Assembly: GCA_017399325.1 (NCBI GenBank) | Contig: JAFQDY010000139.1 | Location: forward strand, 1-6,577 | Length of the DNA: 6,577 nucleotides | Source: Oscillospiraceae bacterium | GTDB taxonomy: Bacteria; Bacillota; Clostridia; Oscillospirales; Oscillospiraceae | Direction: 5' to 3' | Part shown: positions 1-4,507 of the stretch, one piece after another | How positions within the stretch are numbered: position 1 is the stretch's first letter | Layout: each line of letters begins with the position of its first letter | Position numbers and translations under genes: made by a program | Notes under the pieces: generated by a model | Seen by the model: only the letters and a program-made list of their open reading frames with translations | What the model was told of the DNA's origin: nothing | The model's database searches: none

Positions 1-869
1 CCTGCCTGATCTTTATGGGCGTGGGCGCAATGACCGACTTCGGCCCGCTGCTTTCTAACCCCAAGAGCCTGCTTCTGGGCGCTGCTGCCCAACTTGGCGT
101 GTTCGCCGCATTCTTCGGCGCTACGCTGCTGGGCTTTACCGGCGTGGAAGCCGCTTCCATCGGCATTATCGGTGGCGCTGACGGCCCCACCGCCATCTTC
201 CTGACAAGCAAACTCGCTCCCCATCTGCTGGGTGCCATCGCCGTGGCTGCCTACTCCTATATGGCGCTGATCCCCCTGATCCAGCCGCCCTTTATGAAAC
301 TGCTGACCACCAAGGAACAACGGAAGATCAAGATGGTCCAGACCCGGAATGTTTCCAAGACCGAGAAGATCATCTTCCCCATCGTTGTCACTCTGTTCGT
401 GGCGCTGCTGCTGCCCGATACCGCGCCTCTGATCGGCTGCCTGATGCTGGGCAACCTGTTTAAGGAGACCGGCGTCACTGACCGTCTGTCCGACACGGTA
501 CAAAACGCACTGATGAACATTGTTACCATTTTGCTGTCCACCGCCGTGGGCGCAACGATGGTTGGTTCTAACTTCCTCACCGCGCAGACTTTGAAGATCG
601 TGGTGCTGGGTGTGTGCGCATTCATTTTGTCCACCGTTGGCGGTCTGCTGGGTGGTCTGGTGATGTGCAAACTGACAAAGGGCAAGGTCAACCCTCTGAT
701 CGGCTCTGCCGGCGTTTCCGCTGTGCCGATGGCCGCCCGTGTTTCCAACACCGTAGGTCAGAAGTACAACCCCTCCAACTTCCTGCTGATGCATGCTATG
801 GGCCCGAATGTGGCCGGCGTCATCGGCTCTGCCATCGCCGCAGGTTTCCTGCTGAGCGTGTTTGGTTAA
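1..869 (+). CDS. oadB: Sodium ion-translocating decarboxylase beta subunit (3' part of gene)
   Basis: This is the membrane subunit of a biotin-dependent Na+-pumping decarboxylase (oxaloacetate, methylmalonyl-CoA or glutaconyl-CoA type). In this family the beta subunit releases CO2 from carboxybiotin and couples that to Na+ export across the cytoplasmic membrane. The frame is open from base 3, and the visible 288 residues begin C-L-I-F-M-G-V-G-A-M-T-D-F-G-P-L-L, an internal family motif, so the start lies upstream of the window. Family members are about 370-430 residues long. Diagnostic segments are G-G-A-D-G-P-T-A-I-F-L (about residues 58-68), whose Asp is functionally important in the family, Y-S-Y-M-A-L-I-P-L-I-Q-P-P (about 85-97), and G-N-L-F-K-E-T-G-V near the middle. 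Long hydrophobic stretches alternate with short polar loops, as expected for a polytopic protein. The stop is TAA at 867-869, followed by a terminator. The substrate cannot be told from this subunit, so the symbol is the family default. Confidence 0.93.
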   Translation, partial: CLIFMGVGAMTDFGPLLSNPKSLLLGAAAQLGVFAAFFGATLLGFTGVEAASIGIIGGADGPTAIFLTSKLAPHLLGAIAVAAYSYMALIPLIQPPFMKLLTTKEQRKIKMVQTRNVSKTEKIIFPIVVTLFVALLLPDTAPLIGCLMLGNLFKETGVTDRLSDTVQNALMNIVTILLSTAVGATMVGSNFLTAQTLKIVVLGVCAFILSTVGGLLGGLVMCKLTKGKVNPLIGSAGVSAVPMAARVSNTVGQKYNPSNFLLMHAMGPNVAGVIGSAIAAGFLLSVFG

Positions 870-877
870 TAAAAGCC

Positions 878-914
878 AATCCCCTGCCGTTTGGCAGGGG
901 ATTATGCACTTTTT
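878..914 (+). terminator. Intrinsic terminator after the decarboxylase beta gene
   Basis: An 11-bp perfect stem (878-888 with 893-903, core CCCCTGCC/GGCAGGGG) closes a GTTT loop 9 bases after the stop codon. The T-run is displaced (910-914) and modest, so termination may be partial. Confidence 0.75.
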
Positions 915-921
915 AAGAATA

Positions 922-973
922 AATGTGGCAGGGAGACTGCACCGCAGGCTTCCTGCTGAGCGTATTCGGCTGA
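922..973 (+). pseudogene. Remnant of the 3' end of a second decarboxylase beta subunit gene
   Basis: Bases 944-973 read A-G-F-L-L-S-V-F-G-stop, the same final nine residues as the intact gene (840-869). The differences are GGT/GGC, GTG/GTA, TTT/TTC and GGT/GGC plus TAA/TGA, all silent. Further upstream, 922-933 reads N-V-A-G and matches 807-818 with two third-position differences. The stretch between the two matching blocks is 11 bases shorter than in the intact gene and is scrambled, so the remnant cannot be translated through. It is followed at 983 by its own terminator. The pattern fits a diverged paralogue or orthologue lost by deletion, not a recent duplication. It is too short to be functional. 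Confidence 0.8.
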
Positions 974-982
974 TAAACAATC

Positions 983-1011
983 AAAAACCTCCGCTTCGGC
1001 GGAGGTTTTTT
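983..1011 (+). terminator. Intrinsic terminator with UUCG tetraloop
   Basis: The stem CCTCCGC (988-994) pairs with GCGGAGG (999-1005) around a C(UUCG)G tetraloop. A5 before the stem and T6 after it can extend the stem in either direction. It directly follows the stop codon of the beta-subunit remnant and was probably that lost gene's terminator. It may now act as a second terminator for the intact gene. Confidence 0.9.
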
Positions 1012-1043
1012 AATTGAGAATTAAGAATTAAAAATTGAGAATT
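1012..1043. repeat. A+T-rich direct repeat at the edge of the repeat island
   Basis: The 11-mer AATTGAGAATT occurs at 1012-1022 and again at 1033-1043, with AAGAATT between. A near copy of this lead-in (13 of 15 bases) occurs at 3537-3551 before a different repeat element. This begins the gene-free stretch 1012-1200, which contains no credible coding sequence. Confidence 0.6.
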
Positions 1044-1047
1044 GCGC

Positions 1048-1070
1048 GGGCGTTCGAAGAACGCCCCTAC
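1048..1070 (-). repeat. REP-like palindrome a (GTAG-headed)
   Basis: On the minus strand GTAG (1070-1067) is followed by GGGCGTTC, a 3-nt loop TTC, and GAACGCCC, a perfect 8-bp stem. The GTAG at the foot of a hairpin matches the layout known for REP units handled by RAYT transposases. It faces the unit at 1100-1128. Confidence 0.7.
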
Positions 1071-1099
1071 AAATTCTTTCGATACCTTTCGTTGGCATC

Positions 1100-1128
1100 G
1101 TAGGGGACGGCCCCTTGGACGTCCCGCA
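1100..1128 (+). repeat. REP-like palindrome b (GTAG-headed)
   Basis: GTAG (1100-1103) is followed by a stem GGGACG (1104-1109) / CGTCCC (1120-1125). The unit aligns without gaps to 1414-1442 (24 of 29 bases). One of the five differences, A1107 versus G1421, is compensated by its pairing partner, T1122 versus C1436, which supports a selected hairpin. Confidence 0.7.
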
Positions 1129-1137
1129 TTTTATATT

Positions 1138-1152
1138 TGTCGCGTAGCGACA
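1138..1152. repeat. Short palindrome in the repeat island
   Basis: TGTCGC (1138-1143) and GCGACA (1147-1152) are perfectly complementary around GTA. There is no T-run, so it is not a terminator. The role is unknown; it may be part of the composite repeat. Confidence 0.5.
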
Positions 1153-1156
1153 CATT

Positions 1157-1189
1157 CATTTTGCATTCTGCATTCTGCATTTTGCATTC
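1157..1189. repeat. Tandem array of the 7-mer CATTYTG
   Basis: There are 4.7 copies: CATTTTG (1157-1163), CATTCTG (1164-1170), CATTCTG (1171-1177), CATTTTG (1178-1184) and a partial CATTC (1185-1189). The array lies immediately upstream of the inverted repeat that covers the metG -35 box. Confidence 0.75.
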
Positions 1190-1214
1190 CTATGTTTGGC
1201 TTGACAAACATAGG
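1189..1214. promoter_or_regulatory. Inverted repeat overlapping the metG -35 box (candidate operator)
   Basis: CCTATGTTTG (1189-1198) and CAAACATAGG (1205-1214) form a perfect 10-bp inverted repeat around a 6-nt spacer. The -35 hexamer at 1201-1206 spans the spacer and the start of the right arm. There is no following T-run. A dimeric repressor could use it as an operator; this is inference. Confidence 0.45.
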
Positions 1215-1230
1215 AAAATTGGGGTATAAT
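1201..1230 (+). promoter_or_regulatory. Sigma-A promoter of the metG T-box transcript
   Basis: A consensus -35 TTGACA (1201-1206) and a consensus -10 TATAAT (1225-1230) are separated by 18 bp, putting the start of transcription near 1237. The -10 box is centred in the perfect palindrome GGGGTATAATACCCC (1221-1235). The promoter lies about 20 nt before the T-box leader begins and about 295 nt before the metG start codon. Confidence 0.88.
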
Positions 1231-1413
1231 ACCCCTATATTCCAAAAAACTGTGAAAAGAAGAGTAAGCAGCCCTATCCATTCAGAGAGCCTCGGTTTGG
1301 TGCAAAGAGGTATGGAGAAAACTGCCGAAGATGGTCTTGGAGTTGGCAGGTCGATAGGTAGGCCTGCACGGTGCGCCCGTTATCCCGCTTTGAGGCAGAA
1401 GTGCCATTGCTTT

Positions 1414-1442
1414 GTAGGGGGCGGCGCCCTCGACGCCCCGCA
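1414..1442 (+). repeat. REP-like palindrome c, inside the T-box Stem III loop
   Basis: GTAG (1414-1417) is followed by GGGGCG (1418-1423) pairing with CGCCCC (1434-1439). It is flanked by ATTGC (1406-1410) and GCAAT (1440-1444), which pair with each other and stack the insert on Stem III. It is related to the unit at 1100-1128 in the same orientation. Confidence 0.75.
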
Positions 1443-1485
1443 ATCGTCCCTTCTGCGAATCAAGGTGGTACCGCGAATGCCCTTT

Positions 1486-1512
1486 CGCCCTTGCTCTGCA
1501 AGGGCGTTTTCT
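1486..1512 (+). terminator. Regulated terminator of the T-box leader
   Basis: CGCCCTTGC (1486-1494) pairs with GCAAGGGCG (1498-1506) over a TCT loop, followed by TTTT (1507-1510). The left arm is shared with the antiterminator, so the two folds exclude each other. It lies 21 nt before the metG start codon. Confidence 0.93.
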
Positions 1513-1520
1513 ATTTATCA

Positions 1521-1527
1521 GGAGGTA
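1521..1527 (+). promoter_or_regulatory. metG ribosome binding site
   Basis: GGAGGTA sits 7 nt (from the end of GGAGG) before ATG at 1533. This decides the start: the frame stays open upstream to 1371, but that part is the T-box RNA. Confidence 0.9.
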
Positions 1528-1532
1528 ATATT

Positions 1533-3494
1533 ATGACCGCAAAGAAACCCTATTACATTTCCACAGCCATTGCCTACACATCCGCAAAGCCCCACATCGG
1601 CAACACCTATGAGATCGTGCTGGCCGATGCCATCGCCCGCTATAAGCGGCAGGAGGGCTACGATGTGTATTTCCAGACCGGCACTGACGAGCACGGCCAG
1701 AAGATCCAGCAGAAGGCCGAAGCCGCCGGCATCACCCCCCAGCAGCATGTTGACAATGTGGCCGGCCAGATCAAGGACATCTGGGACTTGATGAACACCA
1801 CCTACGACCGCTTTGTCCGCACCTCCGACCCGGAGCATAAGACCAAGGTGCAGAAGATCTTCAAGCGCCTGTATGAGCAGGGCGACATCTACAAGGGCAA
1901 ATACACCGGCAAATACTGCACCCCCTGTGAGTCTTTCTGGACCGAGAGCCAGCTGAAGGACGGCAAATGCCCCGACTGCGGCCGGGAGTGCGTGGACGCG
2001 GAGGAAGAGGCCTACTTCTTCAAGATGAGCAAGTATGCCGACCGCTTAATGCAGCACATCGAGGAGCATCCCGAATTCATCCAGCCCGAGAGCCGGAAAA
2101 ACGAGATGGTCAACAACTTCTTAAAGCCCGGCCTGCAGGACCTGTGCGTGTCCCGCACCAGTTTCACCTGGGGCGTGCAGGTGGACTTTGATCCCAAGCA
2201 TGTGGTGTATGTGTGGCTGGATGCCCTTAGTAACTACATCACATTCTCCGGCTACGACCCCGACGGCAACCACGAGCCCCACTACAACAAGTTCTGGCCT
2301 GCCGACCTGCACCTGATCGGCAAGGACATCGTCCGTTTCCACACCATTTACTGGCCCATCTTCCTGATGGCGCTGGGTGAGGAGCTTCCCAAGCAGGTGT
2401 TCGGCCACCCCTGGCTGCTGGTCAAGGGCGACAAGATGAGTAAGAGCCTGGGCAATGTGATTTATGCGGACGATCTGGTAGAGATGTTCGGCGTGGACGC
2501 AGTGCGCTACTTCGTATTGCACGAAATGCCCTTCGCCGCTGACGGCATTATGACTTACGAACTGATCATCGAGCGCATCAACAGCGAACTGGCAAACATT
2601 CTGGGCAACCTGGTCAACCGCACCGTGGCGATGGATAACAAGTACTTCGGCGGCAAGATCTGCGCGCCCAATACTCCCGACGAACTGGACGAGGAACTGA
2701 AGGCCGTTGCCCTGGCAATGCCCGGCAAGGTGGCCGAAAAGATGGCGGAACTGAAGGTGGCCGACGCCATCGACGAGATCTTCGTTTTGCTGCGCCGGGC
2801 CAACAAGTATATCGACGAGACCGCCCCTTGGGCGCTGGCCAAGGATGAGGCGAATTACCCCCGTCTGGGTACCGTTTTGTACAACCTGCTGGAGTCCATC
2901 CGCTTTGCGGCTGTGTCTTTGGCACCTTTCCTGCCTGAGACTTCCGAGAAGATTCTTAAGCAGATTAACTGCGAAAACGGCGGTTTGGAGAGCCTTGCCA
3001 ACTTTGGTGTTTTGGAAGCAGGCAAGAATGTAGGCGCAGGCGAAATCCTGTTCGCCCGGCTGGATATGGAGAAAAAACTGGCTGAAATCGACGCTTTTAA
3101 CGCCGAAAAGGCCAAAGCCGCTCTGCCTGCCGTGGAAATCGAGCCTTACGCAGAGGAACCCGTGGACTTTGACACCTTCTGCAAGTCCGACTTCCGGGCG
3201 GTGAAGGTCAAGGCTTGCCAGCCGGTAAAAAAGAGCGACAAACTGCTGCAATTTACCTTGGACGACGGCACAGGCGTTGACCGTCAGATCCTTTCCGGTA
3301 TTGCCAAATTCTACAAACCGGAAGACCTGATCGGCAAGACGCTGGTTGCCATCACCAACCTGCCCCCCAGAAAAATGATGGGCAAAGAGTCCTGCGGTAT
3401 GCTGATTTCCGCCGTCCACACCGAAAAGGGCGAAGAAAAACTGAACCTGCTGATGGTGGACGATGCCATCCCCGCCGGCGCAAAGCTCTGCTAA
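1533..3494 (+). CDS. metG: Methionyl-tRNA synthetase (MetRS)
   Basis: This cytoplasmic class I aminoacyl-tRNA synthetase charges tRNA-Met with methionine using ATP. The predicted protein has 653 residues, normal for the bacterial form with a C-terminal tRNA-binding domain. The Rossmann catalytic core carries the HIGH-type signature H-I-G-N (residues 21-24) and K-M-S-K-S (301-305). The zinc knuckle inserted in the connective peptide has C129-x2-C132 and C146-x2-C149. An anticodon-binding helical domain follows the KMSKS loop. From about residue 545, D-F-D-T-F-C-K-S-D-F-R-A-V begins an EMAPII/Trbp111-like OB-fold domain that runs to the C-terminus (653) and is used for dimerisation and tRNA binding. 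The start at 1533 is fixed by a strong GGAGG and by the T-box leader upstream. Expression should rise when tRNA-Met is uncharged. It is monocistronic: a promoter, leader and terminator enclose it, and the downstream genes converge on it. Confidence 0.98.
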   Translation: MTAKKPYYISTAIAYTSAKPHIGNTYEIVLADAIARYKRQEGYDVYFQTGTDEHGQKIQQKAEAAGITPQQHVDNVAGQIKDIWDLMNTTYDRFVRTSDPEHKTKVQKIFKRLYEQGDIYKGKYTGKYCTPCESFWTESQLKDGKCPDCGRECVDAEEEAYFFKMSKYADRLMQHIEEHPEFIQPESRKNEMVNNFLKPGLQDLCVSRTSFTWGVQVDFDPKHVVYVWLDALSNYITFSGYDPDGNHEPHYNKFWPADLHLIGKDIVRFHTIYWPIFLMALGEELPKQVFGHPWLLVKGDKMSKSLGNVIYADDLVEMFGVDAVRYFVLHEMPFAADGIMTYELIIERINSELANILGNLVNRTVAMDNKYFGGKICAPNTPDELDEELKAVALAMPGKVAEKMAELKVADAIDEIFVLLRRANKYIDETAPWALAKDEANYPRLGTVLYNLLESIRFAAVSLAPFLPETSEKILKQINCENGGLESLANFGVLEAGKNVGAGEILFARLDMEKKLAEIDAFNAEKAKAALPAVEIEPYAEEPVDFDTFCKSDFRAVKVKACQPVKKSDKLLQFTLDDGTGVDRQILSGIAKFYKPEDLIGKTLVAITNLPPRKMMGKESCGMLISAVHTEKGEEKLNLLMVDDAIPAGAKLC

Positions 3495-3498
3495 GATA

Positions 3499-3528
3499 AA
3501 AAACCTCCCTTGAGAAAGGGAGGTTTTT
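3499..3528. terminator. Bidirectional terminator between metG and remB
   Basis: CCTCCCTT (3504-3511) pairs with AAGGGAGG (3516-3523) around GAGA. A-run 3499-3503 and T-run 3524-3528 give a U-tract whichever strand is transcribed. It starts 5 bases after the metG stop and can also stop leftward transcription from the gyrA-rnhA-RAYT-remB unit. Confidence 0.92.
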
Positions 3529-3554
3529 ATTGTCGTATTGAGAGTTGAGAAAGA

Positions 3555-3720
3555 GCCTTCCCCTTGAGGGGAAGGTGTCAGCCGAATAGGCTGACGGATG
3601 AGGTGTCGATAAATATTTGCCACCTCATCAGTCTCGCTTTGCTCGACAGCTTCCGCCTGGGGTGCTAACTGTCCGTAAGCCACAAAATGGCAACGGACAG
3701 TAAGTCCTCAAGGAGAAGCC
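3555..3720. mobile_element. MITE-like non-coding repeat of stacked hairpins
   Basis: This stretch has no gene but four perfect hairpins in a row: CCTTCCCC/GGGGAAGG (3556-3563/3568-3575), GTCAGCC/GGCTGAC (3577-3583/3589-3595), GATGAGGTG/CACCTCATC (3597-3605/3621-3629) and ACTGTCCG/CGGACAGT (3668-3675/3694-3701). The outer ends are imperfect inverted repeats: 3555-3571 matches the complement of 3704-3720 at 13 of 17 positions. The A+T-rich lead-in at 3537-3551 resembles 1013-1027. I see no clear target-site duplication. Similar CCTTCCCCTTGAGGGGAAGG units are, from memory, common between genes in Clostridia. It has no transposase, so movement would need one supplied in trans. Confidence 0.65.
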
Positions 3721-3724
3721 TTTT

Positions 3725-3976
3725 TTACTTCAGCCGTTTTTCTAATGTCAGCGTATTCAGGGCGGTCAGGTGGACTTTTCGGAAGCCGTACTCGGTGGTG
3801 ACGATAAACGCCTTGGGCAAATCATCGCAAGGTACAACGCCCCCGTCACGCTCTGCCCGGGCCAAAAATTCCCGTGTGCGCTTGGAGGTGGTGGTGTTGT
3901 CCATATGGAAAATGCCCACAATGGAATCCGTTCGCACGGACATATCGTTTCCGATGTTCAGGTACAGTTCACTCAC
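3725..3976 (-). CDS. remB: Extracellular matrix regulator RemB (YaaB/DUF370 family)
   Basis: This is a small protein of the RemA/RemB (DUF370) family. In Bacillus subtilis RemB (YaaB) affects biofilm matrix expression, and its gene lies between recF and gyrB; the related RemA binds DNA. From residue 5 the protein reads Y-L-N-I-G-N-D, then S-I-V-G-I-F-H-M-D-N, then L-P-K-A-F-I-V-T-T and a basic T-L-E-K-R-L-K end, which matches the family along its whole length. I chose GTG at 3976, giving 83 residues. Family members normally start M-Y-(L/I), which would correspond to the CTG at 3967-3965, so the native ATG seems to have been altered. The start overlaps the RAYT stop by 8 nt, and the purine-rich GGAGAGGGTGA just upstream could serve either start. 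A much longer frame opening at 4066 only overlaps RAYT and is unlikely. Confidence 0.85.
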   Translation of the reverse strand: MSELYLNIGNDMSVRTDSIVGIFHMDNTTTSKRTREFLARAERDGGVVPCDDLPKAFIVTTEYGFRKVHLTALNTLTLEKRLK

Positions 3977-4460
3977 CCTCTCCGTATAACATATCTTCTT
4001 CCCATTTATAGGGATTCCCTTGAATATATTCCCAAATCGACAGGTAATCCTGTTCGCCGCGAACAACGTGGTCGTAGAACGACTTTTGCCAAATAGACTC
4101 CTGCACTTTTTTTGTTACATACCCCTTCATTTGCTGCACAACAGACGAGATCGTAGGGGCGAGCATTGCTCGCCCGTCTTCATCAGTATTGATTTGCAAT
4201 AGAAGATGAATGTGGTTGGGCATCACAACATAGGTGTCCACAGAAATTGCCGGATACTTTTGGGGTATTTTCAGAATGGCCTCTTCCACGACCGTTCCGA
4301 TATGCGATAACTGCATTTCTTCCGGGCGAGCAATGCTCGCCCCTACATGATCCCACAAAATTAGCCTGCGGTTATTGGTGCATATGGTGATGAAATATGC
4401 GCTGGGTCGACTATAATCAAAGCACGGCAAACGGTTTGGTTTTCTGGATGGCAGATTCAT
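3969..4460 (-). CDS. REP-associated tyrosine transposase (RAYT, IS200-like Y1 family)
   Basis: This predicted single-strand HUH nuclease of the Y1/IS200-like superfamily, RAYT branch, has 163 residues, the usual size. Visible features are the N-terminal strand S-A-Y-F-I-T-I-C-T (20-28), the metal-binding HUH motif in V-M-P-N-H-I-H-L-L-L (H83 and H85), and a C-terminal helix D-Y-L-S-I-W-E-Y-I-Q-G-N-P (138-150). Y139 or Y145 there is the candidate catalytic tyrosine. W-Q-K-S-F-Y-D-H (124-131) is also typical. The start is ATG at 4460 after AAAGGGGAAAA; a TTG seven codons upstream lies in a REP unit and is less likely. Two 24-bp GTAG-headed palindromes lie inside the gene and encode residues 39-46 (V-G-A-S-I-A-R-P) and 96-103 (G-R-A-M-L-A-P-T). 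The reading frame is intact. Its position between rnhA and remB suggests insertion. No passenger gene or accessory TnpB is visible. Confidence 0.92.
   Translation of the reverse strand: MNLPSRKPNRLPCFDYSRPSAYFITICTNNRRLILWDHVGASIARPEEMQLSHIGTVVEEAILKIPQKYPAISVDTYVVMPNHIHLLLQINTDEDGRAMLAPTISSVVQQMKGYVTKKVQESIWQKSFYDHVVRGEQDYLSIWEYIQGNPYKWEEDMLYGEGE
4153..4176 (+). repeat. REP-like palindrome d, inside the RAYT gene
   Basis: GTAG (4153-4156) is followed by GGGCGAGCA (4157-4165), one T, and TGCTCGCCC (4167-4175), a perfect 9-bp palindrome. All 24 bases are the exact reverse complement of 4323-4346. In the RAYT frame it encodes residues 96-103, just after the HUH strand. Confidence 0.85.
4323..4346 (-). 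repeat. REP-like palindrome e, inside the RAYT gene
   Basis: This is the minus-strand partner of the unit at 4153-4176, identical over 24 bases. GTAG occupies 4346-4343. It begins exactly on a codon boundary and spans eight RAYT codons, residues 39-46, between the first strand and the following helix. Confidence 0.85.
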
Positions 4461-4471
4461 TTTTCCCCTTT

Positions 4472-4494
4472 GGGCGAGCAATACGCGCCCCTAC
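4472..4494 (-). repeat. REP-like palindrome f, upstream of RAYT
   Basis: GTAG (4494-4491) is followed by GGGCGCG and CTCGCCC arms around TATTG, with one mismatch in the stem. It is the same orientation as the unit at 4323-4346 and sits in the 47-nt gap between the rnhA stop and the RAYT start, 12 bases before the RAYT ATG. Confidence 0.75.
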
Positions 4495-4507
4495 ATATGT
4501 TTAAGGC

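Larger units (their letters stand above)
1255..1512 (+). ncRNA. T-box riboswitch (tRNA-Met sensing leader of metG)
   Basis: The leader senses uncharged tRNA and allows read-through into metG when methionyl-tRNA is scarce. The T-box core AAGGTGGTACCGCG is at 1462-1475. Its antiterminator pairs AAGG (1462-1465) with CCTT (1489-1492) and GCG (1473-1475) with CGC (1486-1488), leaving the classic 7-nt bulge UGGUACC (1466-1472). UGGU is complementary to an ACCA acceptor end, which suits tRNA-Met. The competing terminator uses 1486-1494. AGAGAG (1284-1289) marks the upper part of Stem I. AUG followed by G (1312-1314) is the likely specifier codon, but I did not resolve the specifier loop fully. Stem III is GCAGAAG (1395-1401) with CTTCTGC (1450-1456), and its loop carries an inserted REP-like hairpin (1414-1442), which makes the leader longer than necessary. 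Confidence 0.93.

Noticed and set aside
257..751. Minus-strand open frame opposite the decarboxylase gene
   Set aside because: It is a shadow of the membrane-protein gene, whose motifs are unmistakable on the plus strand.
1371..1532. In-frame 54-codon upstream extension of metG
   Set aside because: It runs through the T-box Stem III, antiterminator and terminator, and a strong GGAGG precedes ATG 1533, where family similarity begins.
1042..1536. Open frame through the spacer and T-box leader
   Set aside because: It is composed of REP units, tandem repeats, promoter and riboswitch sequence; there is no ribosome binding site or protein-like composition.
2121..3683. Long minus-strand open frame (520 codons) opposite metG
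   Set aside because: It is the complement of a clear metG gene with biased codon use, resembles no protein I know, and runs across the terminator and part of the MITE-like element.
3977..4066. N-terminal extension of RemB from the upstream TTG at 4066
   Set aside because: It would add 30 residues lying wholly within the RAYT gene in another frame, while the family starts right at Y-L-N-I-G.
4147..4350. Possible CRISPR-like repeat pair
   Set aside because: There are only two copies, in inverted orientation, inside an intact transposase reading frame; REP units explain them better.
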